From contig CAWAOQ010000008.1 in assembly GCA_963783785.1 (NCBI GenBank), positions 1-64,000 on the forward strand: a DNA stretch of 64,000 nucleotides, in the 5' to 3' direction. Positions 33,686 through 41,795 of this stretch are shown here, piece after piece. This DNA is from CADEEN01 sp963783785 (lineage in GTDB: Bacteria; Pseudomonadota; Gammaproteobacteria; Burkholderiales; Burkholderiaceae_C). Under the pieces are notes generated by a model, which did no database searches, was not told where the DNA came from, and was given only the letters and a program-made list of their open reading frames with translations. Position 1 is the stretch's first letter; every line of letters starts with the position of its first letter. Position numbers and translations under genes: made by a program.

Positions 33686-34999
33686 CTACGCAAACGTGTC
33701 GCTCATCAGCGTCTTGAACCAGGTGCCCATCTTGCCGAAGTTGTCGGTACTGGCTGAGCGCGCCTCAGTGGCCGCACTGCTGCCGCTGACCTGATCGCGA
33801 ATCACCATCTTGCCCGTACCCGGGTCGTACTGATAGACCGCGGTGAGCCACGATGCCTTGGTGCTGCTGATCGGCGAGAAGCACGCGGAGTTGGCCGTCG
33901 GCGATGGATCCGGTGCCTGGAAGTTGAATGCCTTGATGATCGCGTCCGCGCAGATCTTCCGCCCTTGGTTGCCGACGTGTCCGGCCTTGGGCAATGTGGT
34001 ATTCGACGAGTCGCCGATGACGTGGATGCCTCGCGCCAGCGTGGACTCGAAGCTGCGTACGTCTACAGCCGCAAAGGGGACCGTGGTCGCGTTGGTCAGG
34101 CCGGCGGTCTGCACGATGGCTCCGGCGCGATGTGGCGGGATCACGTTCAGCACATCGGCGCGCACGGTCGAGGTTGCGTTGCTGGCGTCGAGCAGGGTGA
34201 CCGAGCGGGAGGCCGAATCGACCGAAGCTACTCGCATCGACGGGTGGTACTCAAGGATCGAGGGCCCATAAATGGTGTCGAAGGCATAGCCAAAGTTCTC
34301 GGCCTCGGCCGTGATGCCGGAGTTGGCATCGAAGACCAGGATCCGCGATCCCGGCTTGTTGCGCTTCAGGTAGTCAGCCACGACACAGGCACGTTCGTAT
34401 GGGCCCGGCGGGCAGCGGTACGGCTTGGGCGGAATCGTCATCACGAAAGTCTGTCCCGGCGTCATCGCCGCGAGCTGCTGGCGCAGTTGTTCGGTCTGTG
34501 GGCCGGCATGCCAAGCGTGGAGGATCGTGGCGGACGCTGCAGGATTGCTCGTCTCTGGAACCGGATCGAACTGGACCCCCGGCGCCAGCACGACGCGCTC
34601 GCAATACTCCGTCGACAGCGCACCGCCGCTCGCGATCGTGACCTTCCAGGTGCCGAGCGAGCCACCCGGCTCGATGGCAACGACGCGCCCAGTCAGATGC
34701 TTGATGCCGTACTTCTTGACCAGCGTGCTGTAGCCGAAGTAGAGGCTCGACATCGACATCTGGCTCGTCACCACGAGATTGCTCATGATGTTGGATGTGT
34801 AGCGCGACTCCTGCTCCACGAGGGTCACCGCCACGGCATTGCCACTCCACATACGGAGGTACTTGGCAACGGTGGCGCCCGCCATGCCGCCGCCGACGAC
34901 CAGCACGCGCCCGACCACTGCCGAGCGCGCCGAGAGCGGCCACAGCGCGGCCAGCGAAGCGCCGCCCAGGGTTCCAATGAGACTGCGTCTGTTGATCAT
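33686..34999 (-). CDS. fccB: Flavocytochrome c sulfide dehydrogenase, flavoprotein subunit
   Basis: A 437-residue protein. The Tat-type signal is NRRSLIGTLGGASLAALWPLSA. The FAD-binding motif is VLVVGGGMAGATVAKYL. PYRCPPGPYERACVVADYL holds the first redox-active Cys, and the C-terminal FCSD flavin-binding domain has NSACFSPISSTKASWLTAVYQYD with the partner Cys. HVIGDSSNTTLPKAGHVGNQ closes the FAD site. It oxidises sulfide in the periplasm and passes electrons to the cytochrome subunit encoded 28 bp upstream. The start at 34999 directly precedes the signal peptide. Confidence 0.9.
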   Translation of the reverse strand: MINRRSLIGTLGGASLAALWPLSARSAVVGRVLVVGGGMAGATVAKYLRMWSGNAVAVTLVEQESRYTSNIMSNLVVTSQMSMSSLYFGYSTLVKKYGIKHLTGRVVAIEPGGSLGTWKVTIASGGALSTEYCERVVLAPGVQFDPVPETSNPAASATILHAWHAGPQTEQLRQQLAAMTPGQTFVMTIPPKPYRCPPGPYERACVVADYLKRNKPGSRILVFDANSGITAEAENFGYAFDTIYGPSILEYHPSMRVASVDSASRSVTLLDASNATSTVRADVLNVIPPHRAGAIVQTAGLTNATTVPFAAVDVRSFESTLARGIHVIGDSSNTTLPKAGHVGNQGRKICADAIIKAFNFQAPDPSPTANSACFSPISSTKASWLTAVYQYDPGTGKMVIRDQVSGSSAATEARSASTDNFGKMGTWFKTLMSDTFA

Positions 35000-35027
35000 G
35001 TTGGATTCCTGCTGACTGGTCGGGGGT

Positions 35028-35339
35028 TCAGGGCTTTGGCAGCTTCGAGAAGTAGTCGGCGATCTGCCAGAGCTGCTCGCTGGTGTACCCGGACGCATGC
35101 GGGAACATGATGTTGTCGCGCGCCGGCTTCCTGCGCATCTCGTTGAGTTTGTTGAGCAGATCGGTGCGCGAGTCACCGGCCAGCGCGTCAAAGCCGCCAT
35201 TCAGGCCATTCGTTCCGTGGCACTGGAAGCAGCCCGAGGCCAGCAGCCGGCCAGGGTGTTGCAGTTGGCTCGATTGCGCCTGTATCGAAGGCGCCAGTAG
35301 CGCTGCCGAAAGCGCGATTGCAGCTTGGACTGTCTTCAA
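35028..35339 (-). CDS. fccA: Cytochrome c subunit of sulfide dehydrogenase
   Basis: A 103-residue protein. The signal peptide is VQAAIALSAALLAPSIQA. CFQCH in ASGCFQCHGTNGLNGGF is the haem c site near residue 35. NIMFPHASGYTSEQLWQIADYFSKLP has the Met axial ligand and C-terminal helix. A TTG start at 35339 is preferred: GGGGAGG lies just upstream and the signal peptide then begins correctly. In-frame ATGs at 35360-35363 would add a charged extension. It forms an fccAB operon with the flavoprotein gene. Confidence 0.8.
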   Translation of the reverse strand: MKTVQAAIALSAALLAPSIQAQSSQLQHPGRLLASGCFQCHGTNGLNGGFDALAGDSRTDLLNKLNEMRRKPARDNIMFPHASGYTSEQLWQIADYFSKLPKP

Positions 35340-35514
35340 ACCGACCTCCCCTTGACACATCAACTTCGATTGATGCGAATACTATGATGCTTGTAGGGGT
35401 ATTGCTATTCGAGTCCTGCAACAAATGCAAGCTGATGTCGGGCCTGAAGCATCCCTCGCTCTTCGCGCAACAGGCAGTGCGGGGCGATTGCTAGGCGTCG
35501 CCCCGTCACGCAGG

Positions 35515-36711
35515 TCAAGGTTCGAACTTGATCGACTTGGCGTTCACCGTGACGCCGTCGCCAGCGAGCTCACCGTGCACCTCGACTCGCGCGTTGGTGA
35601 CGATTTGAGCCGCGGTCCCGCCCTCGAATACCACCGTGCCTCCGGCATAGCTGACCGTGACGCCGCGCACCACGAAGGTCTGGGCAGTGGCATCCGGCGC
35701 CGACACGCTGCCTTCGATCTCGAAGTCCTCATGATCCTGCTCATCCTCAGACTCGATCTCGACCTTGCTCGCGACCAACACGCCGTTGACGATCGCGCCT
35801 TCGACCTCGACGTGCGCGCCCTTGGACAGGCCGGCAGTGCCGTCTTCGAAGGCCGCTTGACTCGCATCGACCGGCAGGCCGTCGACGCTGAACGAGGTGG
35901 GTGACGTGTAGTCTGTCACCGTGCCCTCGATCTCGGTGTGCCCGATGTTGTCCGGTGTGCCGCGGCCCAGCTTCAGCTCCACTGCAACCCAGGCACCGCT
36001 GGCACTCTTGGTGGTTTGCAGCTTGATGCGCACCAGGCTGCCGGCCTGCAGTCCAGCCGGGACCGCTAGCCCTGATATGTCGATCACTGCGGTGCCGATG
36101 GTCAGCGTCCTGGCGGTGGCGTCGTAGTTGCCCACAAGGCCGCGCAGACGGTAGGACTCGCTATCGTCCTCAAGTTCGATGCGCGTGGCGGTGTAGGTGC
36201 CTGCTGTCGCGTCGAGCAGGCCGTAGACCTTGACGACCGCGCCAGTCAGAAGCGCAGCGGCGCCCATCCCGCCGGCGAGCGACTCCTCGAAAACAGTGCT
36301 GGGTGTCACATGGACGGTCTGTCCCAGCACCACAAGGCTGTCGCTGCCGACGCTCTCGACCGGGCCGCGGACCAGGCTTGAGAACGTGAACGACGCAGCC
36401 TTGGCCGTCTTCACTCCCCCGCTGTCGCTGACGGCTCCAGCCTCGATCTCGACGACCATGCCAAGCTTGAGGTCGCTGTCGTCATGGCCATGGCCGTCCT
36501 CGTCCTCGACGCGAGATCCCGTCTCTTCATAGTGGACGCCGTTGACAATGACCGAGCCGAACCCCGAAATGCTGCCGGTGACATAGCTCTGTGCGCTGGT
36601 GCTGTCTGAACCACCTCCGCCACCGCATGCGGTGAGCAGCAAAGTGCCGAGCGCGGCAGCCGCCAGGGCAGTGCGCGCGAAATGGGGGAGTTGCAGTGAG
36701 CCGTAGTGCAT
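35515..36711 (-). CDS. DUF5666 repeat lipoprotein
   Basis: A 398-residue protein. The lipoprotein signal ends at LLTAC followed by poly-Gly. The rest is built of repeated beta-barrel-like modules of the DUF5666 type, e.g. VTGSISGFGSVIVNGVHYE, RGPVESVGSDSLVVLGQTVHV, IEGTVTDYTSPTSFSVDGLPVDAS, IEGSVSAPDATAQTFVVRGVTV and VEVHGELAGDGVTVNAKSI. About six modules were counted by eye. It is surface- or periplasm-exposed, role unknown. The start at 36711 precedes the signal. Confidence 0.8.
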   Translation of the reverse strand: MHYGSLQLPHFARTALAAAALGTLLLTACGGGGGSDSTSAQSYVTGSISGFGSVIVNGVHYEETGSRVEDEDGHGHDDSDLKLGMVVEIEAGAVSDSGGVKTAKAASFTFSSLVRGPVESVGSDSLVVLGQTVHVTPSTVFEESLAGGMGAAALLTGAVVKVYGLLDATAGTYTATRIELEDDSESYRLRGLVGNYDATARTLTIGTAVIDISGLAVPAGLQAGSLVRIKLQTTKSASGAWVAVELKLGRGTPDNIGHTEIEGTVTDYTSPTSFSVDGLPVDASQAAFEDGTAGLSKGAHVEVEGAIVNGVLVASKVEIESEDEQDHEDFEIEGSVSAPDATAQTFVVRGVTVSYAGGTVVFEGGTAAQIVTNARVEVHGELAGDGVTVNAKSIKFEP

Positions 36712-37090
36712 GCCGAGTTCCTCTTCGTTGGTTTTGAGCAGTGGCGGAACATCGCGTTCGCCAATGAATGTGGGAAATGCACATTCAGTGTATGAGTGGT
36801 GACCTGGTGGCGAGCTCAAAGTCGTGACGAGAAGTCACGGCTCGACCGCACTCGTCCTTGTGATCAGGTAATCCGTGTACGTTTTACAGATACCGTGCCT
36901 GGGCTTCGTGGGTGCTGGAACCACCTCACACCGCAGACATACACCGAGCCTCGCGATCAAAGTCCAGTTGCGATGGTGCGCGTCGATCGCAACGTCCGTA
37001 AGTGCGAGTAAGGGCGTGGGGGATGCGCCACTATGCCCATCGCCACGCCGGCAATCATCGGTATCGTTTCGCTTCCCAAGGAGAAACTCG
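36712..37090. other. Divergent intergenic region; right part belongs to duplicated block
   Basis: 379 bp between the DUF5666 gene and the second copy of the exported Pro/Val-rich gene. From about 36980 the sequence is the upstream part of the duplicated block. The rest shows nothing I recognise. Confidence 0.4.
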
Positions 37091-37501
37091 ATGCGACGCT
37101 TGACCCTCTTCATGATGCTTGCAGCCGCAGCGCTGTCTTCCGCCCATGCGGGCACGAATGTCGGTGTTTCCATCGGCATCAACCAGCCCGGTGTCTATGG
37201 CCGAATCGATCTCGGCAACATGCCACCCCCGGCCGTCGTCTATGCGCAACCCGTGGTCATCGCACCCACCCCGGTAGCGGTCTATCAGCAACCGATCTAC
37301 CTCTACGTGCCGCCAGCGCATCGCGCCAACTGGGGGCGGTATTGCGGTGGCTACGCGGCTTGCGGCCAGCCCGTCTATTTCATGCAAGAGGCCTGGGTCA
37401 GGGATCACTACTACCGCGCGCGTTACGACCACAACGACGATGGCCGTGGCTCGGGGCATGGACAGAAGAAGGGCCGCGGGCACAAGCACGGCGACGACTG
37501 A
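36980..37501 (+). repeat. Duplicated block B1 (matches 20017-20536)
   Basis: Second copy of the ~520 bp block. Left and right limits coincide with those of block A1, so the unit is upstream region plus a single gene. Confidence 0.9.
37091..37501 (+). CDS. Exported Pro/Val-rich protein with His-rich tail, copy 2
   Basis: 136 residues, differing from copy 1 (20126-20536) at only a few positions, mainly in the signal peptide (LFMMLAAAALSSAHA) and one Asp/Asn change in the acidic tail. The upstream region is also conserved. AAGGAG precedes the ATG. Retention of both reading frames suggests both copies are functional or recently duplicated. Confidence 0.75.
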   Translation: MRRLTLFMMLAAAALSSAHAGTNVGVSIGINQPGVYGRIDLGNMPPPAVVYAQPVVIAPTPVAVYQQPIYLYVPPAHRANWGRYCGGYAACGQPVYFMQEAWVRDHYYRARYDHNDDGRGSGHGQKKGRGHKHGDD

Positions 37502-37547
37502 ACGCCAATGCCATATGGGCGTAACACTCCGCTGCCACGATCCATGC

Positions 37548-37880
37548 CGGGCCCCGGGAGTTCGTCATTGCGACCGGGTTACCCGACGCGAAGGCGGCTG
37601 CTGGCTTCACCGTGCGCTGGCTGTCCGGCGGGAGTGGTTGCACGGCAGGAGAGTCAGATGCGATTGCTCAAAGTGCTGGCAACCGAAGTGGCCGAGAAGT
37701 TCGGCGTGCCAAGGGTCAGTTGGGTGATCTCGCCAGCGATGCCAGAGTTGAAGCACTCGCGGCCAGCGCCTCCGGACCGTCCCCGCGAACCCGAACAGGG
37801 ACCGATTCCACCGGACGACCCGTTCTTCAATGGTTCGGTCGAGTTGTTCTGGAAGCATGCATACAAGCCGGAGTAGGGGG
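37548..37880 (+). repeat. Duplicated block B2 (matches 21385-21715)
   Basis: Second copy of the ~330 bp block, directly following B1. Its right end abuts tRNA remnant 7. Confidence 0.85.
37658..37876 (+). CDS. Conserved small protein, 72 residues, copy 2
   Basis: MRLLKVLATEVAEKFGVPRVSWVISP, a Pro-rich middle, then PDDPFFNGSVELFWKHAYKPE. It is a paralogue of 21492-21710 with in-frame substitutions throughout, which supports coding. AGGAG lies upstream. The stop codon is about five bases from remnant 7. Confidence 0.65.
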   Translation: MRLLKVLATEVAEKFGVPRVSWVISPAMPELKHSRPAPPDRPREPEQGPIPPDDPFFNGSVELFWKHAYKPE

Positions 37881-37919
37881 CCCTCTCCGACCTGGACTCG
37901 AACCAGTGACCTACGGATT
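37881..37919 (-). repeat. tRNA-Asn 3'-end remnant 7
   Basis: CTCTCCGACCTGGACTCG, then AACCAGTGACCTACGGATT: the 3' half of tRNA-Asn with a few substitutions, matching up to the anticodon loop, where identity ends. It lies 0.4 kb from the intact gene and contains the stop codon of the next gene. Confidence 0.85.
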
Positions 37920-38180
37920 GACTGCCGGAACGAGATCGTCGCTCAAGCCCAGTGCCCACTCCTGCCACTGCGCAGCGCTGTCCCCCGTCGCCGGCGTCGC
38001 GTCTGCGGCAAGGTGAGCCATCGTCACTGCGACGATCCCTCGGATGTGGTCAGCCTGTTGACTCGGGTTGGCGGTGGCGGAGAGCTCGGCGAGGGCCACG
38101 AGGTTCTCAGCCTTGGCAGGGGCTCCGATGGCCCGGTGGGCAGCGTGCTCGGCAGCAGTTGCGTTCGCGTCGATGTTCAT
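37911..38180 (-). CDS. Small Ala-rich protein whose stop codon lies in a tRNA remnant
   Basis: 89 residues: MNIDANATAAEHAAHRAIGAPAKAENLVALAEL, then QADHIRGIVAVTMAHLAADATPATGDSAAQWQEWALGLSDDLVPAVNP. The C-terminal Asn-Pro-stop is encoded by AATCCGTAG, the anticodon-loop edge of tRNA remnant 7. A truncated second copy with the same junction is at 26349-26510. No family was recognised. AAAGGCG precedes the ATG. Confidence 0.65.
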   Translation of the reverse strand: MNIDANATAAEHAAHRAIGAPAKAENLVALAELSATANPSQQADHIRGIVAVTMAHLAADATPATGDSAAQWQEWALGLSDDLVPAVNP

Positions 38181-38239
38181 GTGTCGCCTTTTGTTGAGAG
38201 ATGGATGGCCGCCGGCCATGTTGCGCCGCCAGAATGACG

Positions 38240-38269
38240 AAGGGGTCTGACATCGCTGCCAGACCCCTT
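38240..38269 (-). terminator. Hairpin downstream of tRNA-Asn
   Basis: Perfect 10 bp arms (AAGGGGTCTG / CAGACCCCTT) at 38240-38249 and 38260-38269, ten bases past the tRNA 3' end on the minus strand. It is a likely transcription terminator of the tRNA gene, although no long T-run follows. It differs from the hairpins beside the older remnants. Confidence 0.6.
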
Positions 38270-38279
38270 GCACTATCTT

Positions 38280-38355
38280 TGGCTCCCCGACCTGGGCTCG
38301 AACCAGGGACCTACGGATTAACAGTCCGGCGCTCTACCGACTGAGCTATCGGGGA
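38280..38355 (-). tRNA. tRNA-Asn (GTT anticodon), intact
   Basis: 76 nt cloverleaf with acceptor TCCCCGA/TCGGGGA and encoded GCCA, D-arm GCTCAGTCGGTAGAGC, anticodon loop CTGTTAATC with GTT, and T-arm CCTGGTTCGAGCCCAGG. This gene is the target site of the array: seven 3'-half copies lie on its downstream side. Confidence 0.97.
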
Positions 38356-38390
38356 ATAGCCGCGCATTATAGCGGCGCCCCGCTGGTCGC

Positions 38391-40487
38391 TCAGAGGTCG
38401 ACCTGCAGCGAAGCACGCGCGCTGCGCGGTGCCTGCGGGAACAGATAGGCATGGCCGAACTGGTAGGGAGCCTCCTTCCACGCGCGCGCGTCCGTGAGGT
38501 TGTCGATGCCTGCACGCCAGGTCAGGCGCGCCCCGGCAAGTTGCTGCTGAACTTTCAGGCCGACGTCGAGCCGCGTCCAACCGGGTATGCGGACGCTGTT
38601 GTCGGGCAGCGCAGCACGGTCACCTTCGTGGATCACGGTGGCCTGCAGTTCGCTGCCGGCGGTCACCTCGTAGCTGGCCTGCAGGCGCAGGCTGCGCGCC
38701 GGCACATTGACGGGTTCGAGCCCATTCACGGCGGGGTTGGCCGAGCCCTCGCGGCGCGCATGCAGCCACAGTGCGCTGGCTTGCCAGCGCCATGCGCCGC
38801 GTTGCGCGGCAAGGCTGAGCTCGAGGCCACGGTGCACGGCCTCGCCATCGATGGCGCGGGTGCAACTGCCGTCGCTGCCGTCGCACGCGCCGAAGTCACC
38901 GGTCTGCGGGCGGGTGATCGAAAACGCGGCGAGCGCCGCCTCGACGCCGTCGCTCGCATGCTTGATGCCGGCCTCGACCTGGCGGCTCTCGAGGGCGGGC
39001 AGCGCACGTCCGGCATTGGCGTAGAGGGGCAGACTCGGTACCACTTCGGTCTCGACGCCCTTGCCCCAGTTGGCATAGACGAGCGTGCGCGGGTCGGCCT
39101 GCCAGGCCACGGCAAGCCACGGTGTCGTGAAGCTCTGTTCGGCCTCGCGCGAAAGGCGCGTATGGCGCAGGCCGGCCCACAGGTTCCAGCGCGGCGCGAG
39201 TTCGACGCGGTCGCGCACATACAGCTCGGTGCTGTGTTCGTCGCGGCTGGCCACGTCGAACAGCGGCAGCGGGGCGGCGGGCACGACGACGCTGGCGTCG
39301 ATGTTGCCGGTGCCGGCGTAGTTGAAGGCCTGCGGCGGCAGCCGCGCCTCGAAGCGCGTCGCAAGGATGCCGGCGCCGACGTGGTGCATCGCGCCGGCAG
39401 TGGCGATGCGGCCTTCGATGCCGAGGTCGATGGCATCGGTGCGGCGCTCTTCGCCATCGCTGCGGAAGTCGTAGAGGTCGACGCTGCCATCGCTGCAATA
39501 GCGATCGAAGCGGCCCTCGGCGCCGCAGCCGTAGGGGAAGGCGATGCGATCATCGCTCGACAGGTGCTGCGTCAGCGCGTGCACGCGGGCACGCCAGTCC
39601 GGCGACAGTGTCTGCGTCACGCGCAGCGAAGCGGTGTTGCCGTCCAGGACCACCGGCTGCGACCACGGCTGGTTGTTGAGGTTGGTGCGCGGATCGATCG
39701 TGCCGGCATCGGGCACGCGGTCGCCGAGCAGGCTGAAGCCGGGGACGCTGGGCTGCTGCTGGCGGCTCGATTCGAACTCGACTTCGACCAGCGTGCCGGT
39801 CGGCAGCCGCGCATCGGCAGCCACGGCGACAAGGCTGCGGTGGCCGCGGGCGCTGCGCGTCTGCGGATCGAGGTCTTCGTAGGCCACGTTGGCGCGCACG
39901 CCAAAGCGCTCGTCGTTGCCAAAGCGGTCGCCGAGGTCGATCGCGAACGCCGTTCCGCCGCCCTCTCGAGCTTCGAAGCGAGCACTGCGGACGGCGCCCT
40001 CGGGCCGCTTGACCACCAGGTTGACCAGGCCGCCCGGCGCGCTCGTGCCGGCCTGGATGCCGCTGGTGCCCTTGAGCACTTCGAGGCGCTCCTTGTTGTC
40101 CAGCGCAATCGCCGTCTCGGCGTTGATCGGCAGCCCGTCGCGGCGGTAGTTGCTGCGGTTGTCGAGCGTGAAGCCGCGCGCCGTCAGAAAGCTCCAGTAG
40201 CCCTCGGCGTTGTAGGCGTCCGAAAGGCTCGCGTCGACGCGCGTCAATTCGGCCAGGCTGCGCAGGCCGCTGTCGCGCAGCGCGGCTTCTCCGATCGATG
40301 TCGCGGCCAGCGGGGTCTGTGCCAGCGGCGTGCGGTCGCCGAAGCCGGCCACGCTGGGCGCGACGGGTTCGAGCCGGCCGGTGACGGTGATGCGCTGCGC
40401 TTCTTGCGCCTGTGCGACGCATGCGGCCAGCGCCAAGGCGGCCGCCAGCGCGACGGGTCGGTGGTGGAATCGGATCGGTTGTGCCAT
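38391..40487 (-). CDS. TonB-dependent outer-membrane receptor, probably for thiamin or a precursor
   Basis: A 698-residue protein. Signal peptide, then a plug domain (residues ~28-165: TSIGEAALRDSGLRSLAELTRV, LNNQP-type motifs, KGTSGIQAGTSAPGGLVNLVVKRP) and a 22-strand barrel ending in LQVDL with an aromatic-poor terminus. By family it looks like a siderophore receptor. The TPP riboswitch in its leader (40559-40640) points instead to thiamin-responsive uptake; this is inference from regulation. The start at 40487 precedes the signal peptide. Confidence 0.85.
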   Translation of the reverse strand: MAQPIRFHHRPVALAAALALAACVAQAQEAQRITVTGRLEPVAPSVAGFGDRTPLAQTPLAATSIGEAALRDSGLRSLAELTRVDASLSDAYNAEGYWSFLTARGFTLDNRSNYRRDGLPINAETAIALDNKERLEVLKGTSGIQAGTSAPGGLVNLVVKRPEGAVRSARFEAREGGGTAFAIDLGDRFGNDERFGVRANVAYEDLDPQTRSARGHRSLVAVAADARLPTGTLVEVEFESSRQQQPSVPGFSLLGDRVPDAGTIDPRTNLNNQPWSQPVVLDGNTASLRVTQTLSPDWRARVHALTQHLSSDDRIAFPYGCGAEGRFDRYCSDGSVDLYDFRSDGEERRTDAIDLGIEGRIATAGAMHHVGAGILATRFEARLPPQAFNYAGTGNIDASVVVPAAPLPLFDVASRDEHSTELYVRDRVELAPRWNLWAGLRHTRLSREAEQSFTTPWLAVAWQADPRTLVYANWGKGVETEVVPSLPLYANAGRALPALESRQVEAGIKHASDGVEAALAAFSITRPQTGDFGACDGSDGSCTRAIDGEAVHRGLELSLAAQRGAWRWQASALWLHARREGSANPAVNGLEPVNVPARSLRLQASYEVTAGSELQATVIHEGDRAALPDNSVRIPGWTRLDVGLKVQQQLAGARLTWRAGIDNLTDARAWKEAPYQFGHAYLFPQAPRSARASLQVDL

Positions 40488-40529
40488 CGTGGTCCCAGCA
40501 GTCGATGGCAGGTCGGCGGCTCGGACAAC

Positions 40530-40548
40530 GGCACACCGGTGGTGTGCC
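40530..40548 (-). promoter_or_regulatory. Hairpin between riboswitch and receptor start
   Basis: GGCACACC/GGTGTGCC inverted repeat with a 3-base loop, 43 bp before the receptor ATG and just after the aptamer. It is a candidate part of the riboswitch expression platform; pairing with the aptamer could not be tested by eye. Confidence 0.45.
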
Positions 40549-40558
40549 CTGAGCGGAC

Positions 40559-40640
40559 AGCTTCCCTGCGCGAGGATTACCTCATTCAGGTTCAAAGGGA
40601 CTTTCTCAGCCGGACCCTCTTGTCGAAGGCCCAGCACCCC
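40559..40640 (-). promoter_or_regulatory. TPP riboswitch (THI element)
   Basis: On the minus strand the leader shows AGGGGTGC, then GGCTGAGAAAGTCCC, TTTGAACCTGAATGAGGTAA, and GCGCAGGGAAGC. These are the conserved THI-box blocks (GGGGTGC, CTGAGA, ACCTGA, GCGxAGGGAAG) in the right order and spacing. It binds thiamin pyrophosphate and represses the downstream gene when vitamin B1 is sufficient. The only gene downstream is the TonB-dependent receptor. Confidence 0.92.
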
Positions 40641-40690
40641 TAGCGGATGGCTGCGATCAGGTTCGCAGCGGACGGATTATCGCTCTGCTT

Positions 40691-41768
40691 CTAGTCGAAC
40701 ACCGGCGTCTCGACGCCGAGCACCTTGTGCAGCTTCGGGCTGGTGGTGGTGTATTGCAGGTGGATGCGCTTGTCCGGGAAGATGTACGGCGCAGCACCGA
40801 AGGCGGCCAGCGCCGCCTCGTGGAAGCCCGACAGGATCAGCTTCTTCTTGCCCGGATAGGTGTTGATGTCACCGACGGCGAAGATGCCGGGCACGTTGGT
40901 TTCGAACTTCTCGGTGTCGACCACCACCTGCTTGCGATCGATGGCCAGGCCCCATTCGGCGATCGGTCCGAGCTTGGGCGACAGGCCGAAGAACACCAGC
41001 AGCACGTCCAGCGGCACCACGCGCGTGACGCCGTCGCCGCCGGTCACCTTGACGGCGGCTGAGCCGGCCATCGCGCTCGTCGATGCCGGTGACCTGGCCG
41101 ATCATGAACTGCATCTCGTAGGCGTCGCACAGCTCGTGCATGCGCGCCACGCTGGCCGGCGCGGCCTTGAACTCGTCGCGCCGGTGCACCAGGATCACGC
41201 TCTCGGCCTTGTGCGCGCTGCCCTGAACGAAATTCAGTGTCCAGTCGAGGGCCGAGTCGCCGCCGCCGACGATGACCAGGTTCTTGCCCGCGAATTGCGA
41301 TGGATCGCGCACGCGGTAGTGCAGCTGCGTGCCCTCGAACTTGTCCAGGCCGTCGACCCTCAGCAGCCGGGGCTGGAATGCGCCGACGCCGCCGGCGACG
41401 AAGATCGTCTTGCTGATGAAGCGCGTGCCCTTGGCGGTGGCCACATCGAAGCGGCCGTCGTCGCGTCGCGCGACGACGTTCACTTCATGGCCCAGGTGAA
41501 AGGTGGCGCCGAAGGGTTCGATCTGCTTGAGCAGGTTGTCGGTGAGTTCCTTGCCGGTGCACATCGGCACCGCCGGGATGTCGTAGATCGGCTTGTCGGG
41601 GTAGAGCTCGATGCACTGGCCGCCGGGATACGCCAGCGAGTCGATGACGTGTGCCTTGATTTCGAGCAGGCCCAGTTCGAACACCTGGAACAGGCCCACC
41701 GGGCCCGCGCCGACGATCACCGCATCGGTCTCGATCGGCGTCGTCGGCTCATTGATTGGAGATGCCAT
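40691..41768 (-). CDS. Ferredoxin--NADP+ reductase (thioredoxin-reductase-like), frameshifted as sequenced
   Basis: FAD motif DAVIVGAGPVGLFQVFELGLL, then YPGGQCIELYPDKPIYDIPA, and the NADPH motif KNLVIVGGGDSALDW. The C-terminal FAD block is GIFAVGDINTYPGKKKLILSGFHEAALAA. This is the YumC-type ferredoxin reductase family. Homology switches frame at about 41058, where one extra C in GGCGGCTGAG breaks the gene; removing it restores a continuous ~358-residue protein. It is paired with the ferredoxin gene 27 bp away. Confidence 0.88.
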
Positions 41769-41795
41769 TTTCTGGTGGGAACCCGTCGCAGCCGA

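Noticed and set aside
17600..38400. Chromosomal integron with gene cassettes
   Set aside because: The cargo types fit an integron, but I found no IntI-like integrase and no paired GTTRRRY/RYYYAAC attC architecture. The spacing repeats are tRNA-Asn 3' halves, and genes lie in both orientations.
38391..40643. Very long open frame on the plus strand antisense to the TonB-dependent receptor
   Set aside because: The minus strand carries a full plug and barrel protein behind a riboswitch. The antisense frame is a GC-rich codon shadow without homology.
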